Positions 1 to 7,926 of a DNA stretch of 38,448 bases are shown in pieces. Location: positions 1 through 38,448 of the forward strand of contig JALEOU010000065.1 in NCBI GenBank assembly GCA_022766945.1, given 5' to 3'. A program made the position numbers and the translations under genes. The DNA is from Fusicatenibacter sp. Its GTDB lineage: Bacteria > Bacillota > Clostridia > Lachnospirales > Lachnospiraceae. Numbering within the stretch: position 1 is the first letter of the stretch; each line of letters starts with the position of its first letter. The notes under the pieces are model-generated. The model was not told the DNA's origin, did not search any database, and worked only from the letters and a program-made list of their open reading frames with translations.

Positions 1-30
1 TTCCAGAGTATTGTGGAGCTACATGAAGGG

Positions 31-60
31 AGGCCAGTTTTTTCCTGACTGGCCTGTTTT
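31..60 (+). terminator. Rho-independent terminator of an upstream plus-strand unit
   Basis: An 8-bp perfect stem, AGGCCAGT at 31-38 and ACTGGCCT at 48-55, is followed by a T-rich run (gttttggttt). A TGA in frame 3 at 24-26 lies just before it, so bases 3-26 could be the last codons of a gene lying left of the window. That gene cannot be identified from seven codons. On the minus strand there is no T-tract, so the orientation is plus. Confidence 0.6.
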
Positions 61-84
61 GGTTTCTCTTCATTTGCTACCTGG

Positions 85-276
85 CTGAACTGTAACTGCG
101 AGGTTACTGTTCAGACGGCAACGAATGCTGTGCAGAAAATAGATCTCGACGCAGACTCGCTTGCGCTCCTTCAAAACGCAGCGGTACTAAATTCGCAGGC
201 CAGAAAACAATCCTGCTCATTAAGTTGCTATTTTTGCACAACTGTTTCATGCGACCTCTGAACAGTAAAACTGCGA
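85..276. repeat. Repeat-like intergenic element with terminal repeats
   Basis: The gene-free stretch 61-303 contains CTGAACTGTAACTGCGAG at 85-102 and a related direct copy CTGAACAGTAAAACTGCGA at 258-276. TTACTGTTCAG at 104-114 is an exact inverted copy of 258-268. The first copy and 103-114 also form a near-perfect 12-bp hairpin around a 6-nt loop. No coding potential is visible between them. The layout suggests a small dispersed intergenic repeat, but with only this locus available its copy number is unknown. Confidence 0.35.
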
Positions 277-303
277 AATTTCAGACACCGCACAGCACTT
301 ACA

Positions 304-2124
304 TTATTTCTTACTGTATCTGTTTCCGCTTTCATCAGCTCTTTTCAAAAAGCCATACTGAGACAGATACAGATGGTAGTAGGATCCTTTCTTTTCCAGC
401 AGTTCCTTATGACTTCCTCTCTCCAGGATCCTGCCGTGATTCACATACAGAATCGTATCGCAGTTTTGTATGGTCGAAAGACGGTGAGCGATAAGAAAGG
501 AGGTTCTTCCTTTTAAAAGCTCATTTAAGCCTTTTTGCAGTGCTATTTCTGTCTCCGTGTCGATACTTGAAGTTGCCTCATCAAGAATCAGAATCTTCGG
601 ATCGGCAAGCAATGCTCTTGCAAAAGAGATCAGCTGACGCTGCCCTGCAGATAAACGGCTTCCCCGTTCATTGACCTGTGTCATATAACCATTCTCCATG
701 TTCATGATAAATTCATGGGCGCAGACTGTTTTCGCTGCCCGAATTACTTCCTCGTCGGTGGCTGACTGATTGCCATAGCGGATATTATCCATAATCGTAC
801 CGGAAAAGATAAAGCTATCCTGCATCATGACGCCCATCTGTGCACGCAACGAATGGAGTTTCACTCTTGAGATATCGGTTCCGTCAATCCGGATCGTTCC
901 TGAGTCCACATTATAGAAACGGCTCAGGAGATTGACAATAGTCGTTTTTCCAGCACCTGTCGGCCCCACAATCGCAAAAGACTGTCCCGGTTTTGCAGTA
1001 AAAGATACCTGGTCCAGTATTTTCACCCCGTCTTCATAGCTAAAGCTTACCTTGTCAAAGGTCACCTCACCCTGAATCGGCGGCATTTCCTGTGCCCCTG
1101 GGACGTCCCGAACCTCCACCGGTTCATCGATTGTTTCAAAAATTCGCTCAAGGTATGAAATCGCAGTCAACAGCTGGTTGTAAAAGCTTGCCAATGTTGT
1201 GACCGGTGACCAGAACCGGCTGATGTATCCGGTAAATGCCACCAGAACACCAACGGAAGCTCCTGAATCCCCATTTTTCACCCAGCTGACGATCACGACA
1301 TAAAGGAACACTGTCGTGATCATGGAAATCATATCTACTGTCGGTCCCATCATGAAATTGTATTTTACCGCATTCATCCAGGAAGTACGATAGCTGCTGC
1401 TCAGCCGGTTAAAGATCTGGCTGTTTTCCTGCTCACGGACAAAAGACTGAGTGACTCTCACACCGTTAATGCTCTCCGCGATGTAAGCATTCAGATTTGA
1501 CTGTTTGTTGCTCTGAATCTGCCAGGCTTTATGCTGGCGCCCTTTAATCAGAACCGCAAACAGTGCCAGAACCGGAAGTCCGCACATGCACATCAGCGTC
1601 AGCCTCCAGTCAATCTCCATCATAAAAAAGATGATAAAAATCAAACTGGACAAATCCGTGATCGTATTAATCAGTCCGTTGGATAGCAGATCACTGATAT
1701 TATTGACATAATTTACCACCCGAACCTGAATCTTCCCATGAGGGCGGCTGTCATAATAGGAAAACGGCAGTTCCTGTAAATGAGTAAAGATATCCGTTCT
1801 GATCTGATGAATAATGTCCTGTCCCACCTGGTTCGTGATTGCGATTTTCTTCTTAAGCGTAACCACAGAATAAAAAACCACAAGAAGTGAGAGTGCACTG
1901 TAAAACAGGACACCCCAAAAATCCTGCTCAGGGATGCATTGATCCAGCACTTCCATAAAAAAACGCGGAATCAGCATGGTCAGCGCGCTGGAAGAGAGCA
2001 TCAGCACTGCTGCCGTTATCATTTTCTTTTTGTGGGGCACAAGATAAGTCCCAAGACGCTTCAGCTGCCCGATGTCAAAAGATTCTTCTATGATTTCATC
2101 TACGTCATATCTGTTTCGTGCCAT
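304..2124 (-). CDS. ABC exporter half-transporter, catalytically competent subunit
   Basis: This 606-residue protein is a type IV ABC exporter half: an N-terminal six-helix transmembrane domain (about residues 30-330) and a C-terminal ATPase domain. The ATPase motifs are complete: Walker A GPTGAGKT (387-394), signature LSAGQ (491-495), Walker B ending in catalytic Glu (ILILDE, 511-516) and the H-loop His547. The chosen ATG at 2124 is preceded by GAGGG; an in-frame start 18 codons upstream lacks a convincing ribosome binding site. It overlaps the end of the partner gene by 20 bp, indicating translational coupling. The pair resembles heterodimeric multidrug or lipid exporters (BmrCD, TM287/288). 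The substrate cannot be read from sequence. Confidence 0.9.
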   Translation of the reverse strand: MARNRYDVDEIIEESFDIGQLKRLGTYLVPHKKKMITAAVLMLSSSALTMLIPRFFMEVLDQCIPEQDFWGVLFYSALSLLVVFYSVVTLKKKIAITNQVGQDIIHQIRTDIFTHLQELPFSYYDSRPHGKIQVRVVNYVNNISDLLSNGLINTITDLSSLIFIIFFMMEIDWRLTLMCMCGLPVLALFAVLIKGRQHKAWQIQSNKQSNLNAYIAESINGVRVTQSFVREQENSQIFNRLSSSYRTSWMNAVKYNFMMGPTVDMISMITTVFLYVVIVSWVKNGDSGASVGVLVAFTGYISRFWSPVTTLASFYNQLLTAISYLERIFETIDEPVEVRDVPGAQEMPPIQGEVTFDKVSFSYEDGVKILDQVSFTAKPGQSFAIVGPTGAGKTTIVNLLSRFYNVDSGTIRIDGTDISRVKLHSLRAQMGVMMQDSFIFSGTIMDNIRYGNQSATDEEVIRAAKTVCAHEFIMNMENGYMTQVNERGSRLSAGQRQLISFARALLADPKILILDEATSSIDTETEIALQKGLNELLKGRTSFLIAHRLSTIQNCDTILYVNHGRILERGSHKELLEKKGSYYHLYLSQYGFLKRADESGNRYSKK

Positions 2125-3853
2125 CTTCCTTACCCTCACTTTTGTACTGATGTTCAAATACAGAAGCATAATATCCACCGTTTTTCACCAATTCCTGATG
2201 TGTTCCCTGTTCTGTAATTCTTCCATGATCCAGTACAAGAATCCGGTCTGCGTCCATAATGGAAGAGATACGATAGGCAATGACAAAAACGGTATGATTT
2301 TTTCCAAGCTTTTTCAGCTGCTCCTGAATATAGGTTTCTGTTTCCATATCCACAGCCGATGTGGTATCATCCAGAATCAGAATAGCTGGATCCTTTACGA
2401 GCGCCCTGGCAAGAGAGATTCTCTGTTTCTGTCCTCCGGAAAGTCCTACTCCCCGTTCTCCCACAATGGTGTCATACCCCTCCGGCATCTCTTTGATAAA
2501 ATGATTCGCATCAGCTGCCACTGCGGCACGATGTACCTCTTCAAAGGAACAGTTCGGCCTGCCGTAGGAAATATTACCCTCAATGGTATCTGAGAACAGA
2601 AAGACATCCTGCATTGCCATACCAATCTGATCTCTCAGGTCGTACAGGTTTCTCTCTTTCACATTCACACCATCCACAAGCACTTCCCCCTGCGAGACGT
2701 CATAGAACCGGCACAGAAGATTCATAATCGTGGATTTACCGGCACCGGTTGGGCCAAGGATTCCGACTGTCTGTCCCGGAGATACACAAAAACTCACATC
2801 TTGCAGAATATCCTCATCCCCGGCGTGATAAGACACATGACGAAATTCCACCTCTCCGCGAAGCTTTTTCTGACCTTTCGGATGTTCCGGCATGCGAACT
2901 TTCGGTTCTACAGAAAAAGTACTGTAAATCTTTTCCACGGAAGTCACAAAACGCTGAATATCGTTAATATACCACCCCGCCATACGCAACGGCATATTCA
3001 GCATCCAGAGGTATCCGTTGACTGTCACCATCTCACCCACTGTCATCTCCTGATGAATGGCCAGATAACCTCCGTACAGCATTAATACGACAGTCAGAAT
3101 ATTTGAAAAAAACTCGAATACCGGAACATATTTTGTCCAAATGTCAGCACAAGAGAGCTGTGCATTCCGAAAAGCATCGTTTTCTTTCTCAAACCGTCCG
3201 ATTTCATAATCTTCTTTGGCAAATGCTTTAATCACACGGTTTCCGCTGATATTTTCCTGTACATAGGTATTCAGGGATGAAAACTGTCTGCGTATTCTGT
3301 GAAATGCCGGTTTCACAGCTTTCATCTGAAAGTAAGTTGTCATCGCGGTAAACGGAAGAATGCATACCATGGAAACTGCCAGTTTCCGATTCACCGTAAA
3401 TACCATGATGAGAGCAAACACAAAATACAGTACACACTCATATACAGAGTAGATCGTCTGCGCAACAAATGCACGAATCGCGTCCATATCCCCCGTCTGG
3501 CGTGACATTAGATCTCCGGTGCGATTTCTGTTATAAAAGTCGAAATCTTCCTTCAGAAGTTTCCGATATACTGTATCACGCATATCGTAAAGCACGCCCT
3601 GGGAACAGATTTCAAAATTATAGGGAACGCAGAATCTCAAAACAGCTCGGATAACAGTTGCCAAAAGAAGTACTCCAAGAAGTCCCGGAAGCATCCCATA
3701 TTGTCCTCCCCGGATCACCTGATCAACAATTCTTCCTGAAATTTTCGGCGCGATAATTGCCAGTGATGCCATCACAGTAGTCAAAATCAGTCCGACAATC
3801 ATTCTTCCTCTGTACTTTTTCAAAAAAGAACCGAACCATTTCATTGGTGTCAT
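2105..3853 (-). CDS. ABC exporter half-transporter, degenerate-site subunit
   Basis: This 582-residue ABC exporter half precedes and overlaps its partner. It has a transmembrane domain (about residues 15-310) and an ATPase domain with Walker A GPTGAGKS (367-374) and signature LSGGQ (471-475). Two key residues are altered: the Walker B glutamate is Asp496 (ILILDD) and the H-loop histidine is Tyr527 (VIAYR). In known heterodimeric exporters this combination marks the subunit whose Walker A/B form the degenerate ATPase site, used for nucleotide-dependent gating rather than fast hydrolysis. GGGAGG sits 11 bases before the ATG. It is divergent from an AraC-type regulator across 174 bp, so that regulator is the natural candidate to control it. 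Confidence 0.9.
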   Translation of the reverse strand: MTPMKWFGSFLKKYRGRMIVGLILTTVMASLAIIAPKISGRIVDQVIRGGQYGMLPGLLGVLLLATVIRAVLRFCVPYNFEICSQGVLYDMRDTVYRKLLKEDFDFYNRNRTGDLMSRQTGDMDAIRAFVAQTIYSVYECVLYFVFALIMVFTVNRKLAVSMVCILPFTAMTTYFQMKAVKPAFHRIRRQFSSLNTYVQENISGNRVIKAFAKEDYEIGRFEKENDAFRNAQLSCADIWTKYVPVFEFFSNILTVVLMLYGGYLAIHQEMTVGEMVTVNGYLWMLNMPLRMAGWYINDIQRFVTSVEKIYSTFSVEPKVRMPEHPKGQKKLRGEVEFRHVSYHAGDEDILQDVSFCVSPGQTVGILGPTGAGKSTIMNLLCRFYDVSQGEVLVDGVNVKERNLYDLRDQIGMAMQDVFLFSDTIEGNISYGRPNCSFEEVHRAAVAADANHFIKEMPEGYDTIVGERGVGLSGGQKQRISLARALVKDPAILILDDTTSAVDMETETYIQEQLKKLGKNHTVFVIAYRISSIMDADRILVLDHGRITEQGTHQELVKNGGYYASVFEHQYKSEGKEDGTKQI

Positions 3854-4027
3854 GAATCAAATCCTCCCTGTCAATTTGCACTTATTTTCCGGAAAACTTA
3901 TCTACTATCTTATTCAATTTCCATGAGAATGAAATGTATTTTCTTGTACTGTTTTTGTCATTTATTGCTTGCCTGTTTTCTATTACCGTGATAAGATAAG
4001 TAACAAAATTTAAAAGGAGCGATAATT

Positions 4028-4882
4028 ATGTGCCAGGCACAGTACGACATTACTTACGAGGATCTTAACCCGACCTTCCTGTTTGTTTTTCAGACACAGC
4101 GCTTAAAAACAGAGCATCCTCACAGCCACGACTTTATCGAAATTGTGCTGATTCTCGATGGCGAAGGAGAATTCTATCTCGACGGTGCTCTTTGTCCTGT
4201 CCGCAAAGGAGATATTCTTCTTCTGAATCCGGGTACGGTACACCAAAGTCGTTTTACACATCCCGAATCTCCGGCTCTGGAATTTTACGCTGCTTTTACA
4301 AACGTACATTTTCGGAATATGGAGGAGAACCGAATTTGCTTTTCTTCCGCTTCCAGTCTGATTCACCCAAAGGAGAAAACGTTCCTGAGCCTCTCGAGAC
4401 TCGCTGCCGAGATGAATGTGGAAACCGAGCAGGCACATCCAGGCCGCTATTTTATGCTGAAATCCTGCCTCATGCAGATGATTCTCCTTCTCTACCGCGC
4501 ACAGACAGAATGTCCAAAAACAGATATTGCAGGCTATACGTTTGAATCCACGAATAAAAAATACGTGGTAGAGCAGATCGTAGACTATATGGATCAGCAC
4601 TACAATGAGAAGATATCCCTCGACCGGATTGCGGAAAATATGTATCTGAGTCCCTTTTATATTTCCCGCATTTTCAAAAGCGAGATCGGCACAACACCAA
4701 TCAATTATCTGATCAATATGCGTATGGAAAAGGCCAAACAGCTTCTGAAGACTCGCAGCGACGCAAGCATTCAGGAGATCGCTGAGTGTGTCGGCTATGA
4801 AGATGCCTATCACTTCAGCAAGCTTTTTAAAAAACATTATGGGGAATCTCCTACAAAATACCGACAGGGGATACAGTCATAA
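4028..4882 (+). CDS. AraC family transcriptional regulator with cupin sensor domain
   Basis: This 284-residue protein has an N-terminal cupin-like ligand-binding domain (about residues 20-110; HSHDFIEIVLILDGEGEF, then KGDILLLNPGTVH). The C-terminal AraC double helix-turn-helix (about 185-282) includes DRIAENMYLSPFYISRIFK and the second-helix signature IAECVGYEDAYHFSKLFKK. A clear AAGGAG lies ahead of the ATG. It diverges from the heterodimeric ABC exporter and ends at a bidirectional terminator. Family and DNA-binding role are secure; ligand and targets are inferred only from location, with the exporter as the likeliest target. Confidence 0.9.
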   Translation: MCQAQYDITYEDLNPTFLFVFQTQRLKTEHPHSHDFIEIVLILDGEGEFYLDGALCPVRKGDILLLNPGTVHQSRFTHPESPALEFYAAFTNVHFRNMEENRICFSSASSLIHPKEKTFLSLSRLAAEMNVETEQAHPGRYFMLKSCLMQMILLLYRAQTECPKTDIAGYTFESTNKKYVVEQIVDYMDQHYNEKISLDRIAENMYLSPFYISRIFKSEIGTTPINYLINMRMEKAKQLLKTRSDASIQEIAECVGYEDAYHFSKLFKKHYGESPTKYRQGIQS

Positions 4883-4931
4883 GCAGATATGCCTTGGGAT
4901 CCTGTATGTCATTTTGATTTATCATTTATAC

Positions 4932-4986
4932 AAAAAGGATACAGCTTCAAACTCCCGATCATGGGTTTTTAAGCTGTATCCTTTTT
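4932..4986. terminator. Bidirectional terminator between araC-type gene and sigH
   Basis: A 16-bp stem, AAAAAGGATACAGCTT at 4932-4947 paired with AAGCTGTATCCTTTTT at 4971-4986, lies between two convergent genes. It has T-runs on either strand, so it can stop transcription from both sides. Confidence 0.85.
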
Positions 4987-5022
4987 ATAAAACAGTTTTC
5001 AAGATTGAAACTGCACGCTTTT

Positions 5023-5604
5023 TTACAAAAATTCCCGCACCTTACTGCGAATCCTCTGCAGAGAATTATCAATCGACTTGGGTGGTTTTCCGAGCTGTAC
5101 GGCAATCTGCTGATAGTCGTATCCTGACAGATAAAGTTCCAGAACCTGATATTCCAGCCTGCTCAATTTCCCTTTAATCTGTTTTTGAATACGTTCCTGA
5201 TCTTCTCTGTGAATCAGAATCCTTTCCGGTGTTTCCTCATCCACCAGCCGCAATTCCTGTTCCGAGACAGGTTCACTTAATGATACAAAACTGTTCAGCG
5301 GCTGATGTTTCTGCCGATTAGAGGATGCAATGGCCGAATACATCTGACGGTCAATGCAAAGTCCCGCAAATACTGCAAAAGATACTTCCTTTTCGGGGCG
5401 GAAATCTCTCACTGCTTTAAACAGCCCGAGCATCCCTTCCTGGATCAGATCTTCATGATCTCCTCCGGCAAGATAGAGCGCCCTGGCTTTTTTCTTCACT
5501 GTGTTTTTATACTTATCAACAAGATAATCTGCAATCTCATTTTCCCCCAGCCGCAATCTTGCAATCAGTTCCTCGTCTCTGCAGCCATCGTATTTTTTGT
5601 TCAT
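5023..5604 (-). CDS. sigH: RNA polymerase sigma factor, SigH (Spo0H) type
   Basis: This 193-residue sigma-70 family protein has region 2 at the N-terminus (YLVDKYKNTVKKKARALYL, EDLIQEGMLGLFKAVRDF) and region 4 at the C-terminus (SRLEYQVLELYLSGYDYQQI, then the recognition helix and SLQRIRSKVREFL). The HQPLNSFVSLSEP segment after region 2 is typical of the transition-state/sporulation factor SigH. The context supports this: in Bacillus and many Clostridia sigH follows cysE, cysS, mrnC and rlmB. It starts 1 bp after the rlmB stop codon, with AGAGAGGA inside the end of rlmB. It would direct transcription of early sporulation and stationary-phase genes. Another sigma-70 subgroup is the main alternative. 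Confidence 0.78.
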   Translation of the reverse strand: MNKKYDGCRDEELIARLRLGENEIADYLVDKYKNTVKKKARALYLAGGDHEDLIQEGMLGLFKAVRDFRPEKEVSFAVFAGLCIDRQMYSAIASSNRQKHQPLNSFVSLSEPVSEQELRLVDEETPERILIHREDQERIQKQIKGKLSRLEYQVLELYLSGYDYQQIAVQLGKPPKSIDNSLQRIRSKVREFL

Positions 5605-5605
5605 G

Positions 5606-6397
5606 CTATCCTCTCTGCCTTACAATTTCATAAGATAGAATTCCCGCTGCCACGGAAGCATTCAGGGAATCGATATCACCTTTCATCGGGATGGTAGCAA
5701 TAAAATCACACTTTTCCTTTACAAGCCGACTGACGCCATCCCCTTCGTTCCCAATCACCAGACCGATCGGTCCCTTCAGATCCAGATCATACATCGACTG
5801 TCCGTTCATATCAGCGCATACAAACCAGATTCCTTCTTTTTTCAGGTTTTCCATCGTTTGCGCCAGATTCGTCACCTTTGCAACCGGTGTATAATTGACG
5901 GCCCCGGCAGAAGTTTTTGCGACCGTTGCTGTCAGTCCCACCGCGCGGTGTTTCGGAATAATCACCCCGTGAGCGCCTGCCAGATTTGCAGTTCGAATGA
6001 TTGCCCCAAGGTTATGCGGATCTTCAATTCCATCGAGCAGAATCAGAAAGGGTGCCTCCCCCTTTTCCCTTGCCCTCTCAAGAATCTCTTCTACCGTGGA
6101 ATAAGAATAAGAAGCCACCTGGGCAATCACACCCTGATGTTTTCCCGTCGCAGACATCGTATCCAGACGCTCTTTTCCCACATAGTTTATAATTGTATCA
6201 TGCTTTTTAGCTTCTCTTAAAATTGTGCGTACCGGACCATCCTGGCTTCCCGGCATCACATAAAGCTTATCGACACTCTTTCCGGAGCGAAAAGCCTCAA
6301 TCACTGCATTTCTTCCCTCAATCAGACCTCCGCTTTCCTCCGGTTCCTTCTTCTTATCGTAAGTTTCCTCTCTCATTTTCTTTTCCCTCTCCATCAT
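5606..6397 (-). CDS. rlmB: 23S rRNA (guanosine-2'-O-)-methyltransferase, RlmB/TrmH family
   Basis: This 263-residue SPOUT-class methyltransferase has an N-terminal RNA-binding domain (IEGRNAVIEAFRSGKSVDKL, about residues 25-45). The C-terminal knotted SAM-binding domain carries NLGAIIRTANLAGAHGVI, LVIGNEGDGVS and DSLNASVAAGILSYE. RlmB methylates a guanosine 2'-OH in domain V of 23S rRNA. The start is uncertain: the ATG at 6397 overlaps the mrnC stop, the adjacent second ATG is better spaced from AAGGGG, and a third ATG at residue 8 also has a GAGAGGG. It lies between mrnC and sigH in the operon order known from Bacillus. Confidence 0.9.
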   Translation of the reverse strand: MMEREKKMREETYDKKKEPEESGGLIEGRNAVIEAFRSGKSVDKLYVMPGSQDGPVRTILREAKKHDTIINYVGKERLDTMSATGKHQGVIAQVASYSYSTVEEILERAREKGEAPFLILLDGIEDPHNLGAIIRTANLAGAHGVIIPKHRAVGLTATVAKTSAGAVNYTPVAKVTNLAQTMENLKKEGIWFVCADMNGQSMYDLDLKGPIGLVIGNEGDGVSRLVKEKCDFIATIPMKGDIDSLNASVAAGILSYEIVRQRG

Positions 6398-6897
6398 TTC
6401 CTTTCCCCTTCTGATCCGCAGTTCTTTTCGGAATCTTCTTCCTTCAGTCCCGCTTCAATCAGATCAATCATTCTGTGATAATCATTTTTCAGATACAAAT
6501 AGCCCATAACCGCCTCAAATCCGGTTGCGCGGCGATAATCCATGGTGGATGCATTTTTCGCTTTCGTATAGGATTTGGCATTTCTGCCTCTTTTATAAAT
6601 CTGATGCTCTTCCTCGGTAAACAACGGTTCCAGCTTTGCGATCATCTGAGACTGTTTTTCCGCTTTCACAAGATCCGCGGCCTGGTGATGCAGCTTATTC
6701 ACCTGCATATTTGCACGACGCACCACAATCGTACGGATAACGATCTCATAAGCAGCATCCCCGATATACGCCAGCGTCAAGGGCGAATAGTTTCGAAGAT
6801 CCTGTGAACCCAGCTGAAACTTTTCCGACAAATAATCTGCCGTACTATCTGTCTTTTCCATTTCTTCCATATTTCTCTTTTCTATGCTGCCTTTCAC
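6394..6897 (-). CDS. mrnC: Mini-ribonuclease III (MrnC)
   Basis: This protein of up to 167 residues has the RNase III catalytic domain without a double-stranded-RNA-binding domain. The signature is SPLTLAYIGDAAYEIVIR (about residues 38-55), followed by AKNASTMDYRRATGFEAVMG with the second acidic cluster. Mini-III matures the ends of 23S rRNA in Firmicutes, which suits its place beside rlmB. The chosen GTG start overlaps the cysE stop as GTGA, a common coupling arrangement; ATG codons at residues 10 and 13 are alternatives and would give a length closer to the family. It also overlaps the rlmB start. Confidence 0.88.
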   Translation of the reverse strand: MKGSIEKRNMEEMEKTDSTADYLSEKFQLGSQDLRNYSPLTLAYIGDAAYEIVIRTIVVRRANMQVNKLHHQAADLVKAEKQSQMIAKLEPLFTEEEHQIYKRGRNAKSYTKAKNASTMDYRRATGFEAVMGYLYLKNDYHRMIDLIEAGLKEEDSEKNCGSEGERK

Positions 6898-7565
6898 ATA
6901 TTTTCTTTCTTCAGATACCGGAGTTCTTTTTCCAGCTCCAGAATCCGGTTGGTAAGTTCTGTATTTTCCCGCTGAAGAATCTTGATATCGTCATAGATCG
7001 GATCCGGCAGATGGATATGATCCATACTGTTTCTTGGTACCCGGACATCATTTCGCTTCACTACATGTCCCGGAACACCCACAACCGTACAGTTCGGCGG
7101 TACCTCTTCAATCACGACCGAACCGGCTCCAATCTTGGAGTTTTCTCCAATCGTAAAGGAACCGATTATTTTTGCTCCGGCACTTACCATGACATTATCT
7201 TTTAATGTGGGGTGACGTTTTCCGGTCTCTTTTCCGTTTCCGCCCAGTGTAACTCCCTGATAAAGAGTAACATTATCCCCGATCACAGCTGTCTCTCCAA
7301 TAATCACACCGGATCCATGATCAATAAACAGTCCTCTTCCGATCGTCGCTCCCGGATGAATCTCAATCCCCGTTTTTCTCGCAGCTCTCTGGGAAATCCA
7401 GCGTGCAAGAAAATAATGTCCTTTCAGATACAGCTTATGCGCTCTCCTGTATTTCAGCATAACACGAAAAGACGGATACAGCAAGACCTCCATTGGCGAA
7501 TGAATTGCCGGGTCCCGTTCTTTGATTACCTGGAATTCTTCCTTAAAATACTTAAAAAAACTCAT
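6894..7565 (-). CDS. cysE: Serine O-acetyltransferase
   Basis: This 223-residue protein makes O-acetylserine from serine and acetyl-CoA, the first step of cysteine synthesis. It has the N-terminal helical segment (SPMEVLLYPSFRVMLKYRRA) and the left-handed beta-helix of hexapeptide repeats (IEIHPGATIGRGLFIDHGSG, GETAVIGDNVTLYQGVTLGG, then KRHPTLKDNVMVSAGAKI), with the GHVVK segment near the C-terminus. A C-terminal coiled-coil-like tail (residues about 197-223, ENTELTNRILELEKEL) is present. GGGAGCAGGG precedes the ATG. A cysteine T-box leader lies immediately upstream, so expression should rise when tRNA-Cys is uncharged. cysS, commonly next to cysE, is absent here. Confidence 0.95.
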   Translation of the reverse strand: MSFFKYFKEEFQVIKERDPAIHSPMEVLLYPSFRVMLKYRRAHKLYLKGHYFLARWISQRAARKTGIEIHPGATIGRGLFIDHGSGVIIGETAVIGDNVTLYQGVTLGGNGKETGKRHPTLKDNVMVSAGAKIIGSFTIGENSKIGAGSVVIEEVPPNCTVVGVPGHVVKRNDVRVPRNSMDHIHLPDPIYDDIKILQRENTELTNRILELEKELRYLKKENM

Positions 7566-7600
7566 ATCCCTGCTCCCTTTCCAAATTCTATGAATTTCTT

Positions 7601-7886
7601 TTACAGAAAAAGGAGCTATCTCATCATAAAGACGAAATAGCTCCGTGGTTCCACTTTACTTTTAAGGTATCACTGCTTTTTTAGCAGTCTTTCCTCTCTC
7701 CATCGGTACTTAACGTGTACTATCCGTACCGGACTACACACTTCTTCATCCATCAAAGCTTCACCCGGTCAGCTTCCGGAAGCACTTCAAAGATCTCTTT
7801 ATCCGGCAGCTTCCAGCCAGTGGCTGCCGTTCTCTGATGATCAGGGTGGTCTTCTACTTTTTCCGTTCTATGCCTTTTACCTGTTC
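7601..7886 (-). promoter_or_regulatory. T-box riboswitch (Cys specifier) upstream of cysE
   Basis: Read on the minus strand, the leader carries the T-box antiterminator sequence AAAGTGGAACCACGG (plus-strand 7643-7657). It overlaps the 5' arm of a terminator hairpin (7612-7644) followed by TTTTTC. Stem I is recognisable: an AGTAGA motif on the 5' side of the specifier loop, a distal CGGCAGC/GCTGCCG hairpin after AGAGAA, and GAAG-TGC-TTCCG on the 3' side. The TGC at plus 7782-7784 would be the cysteine specifier codon. A stem III of CGGTAC/GTACCG follows. It fills the 361-bp gap between the ATPase gene and cysE. Class is near certain; the specifier assignment was made by hand folding. Confidence 0.9.
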
Positions 7887-7891
7887 TCTAT

Positions 7892-7920
7892 AGTTTATGC
7901 AAAATTTCTATTTTTGTCAA
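7892..7920 (-). promoter_or_regulatory. Sigma-A-type promoter of the T-box/cysE operon
   Basis: On the minus strand a perfect -35 TTGACA (7915-7920) is separated by 17 bp from -10 TAAACT (7892-7897). Transcription would begin near 7885 and run straight into the T-box leader. The promoter starts only a few bases after the stop codon of the upstream ATPase gene. Confidence 0.75.
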
Positions 7921-7926
7921 GAGCGG

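Noticed and set aside
4103-4837. 244-codon minus-strand frame opposite the first AraC gene
   Set aside because: The plus-strand gene has clear cupin and helix-turn-helix motifs; this frame is its shadow.
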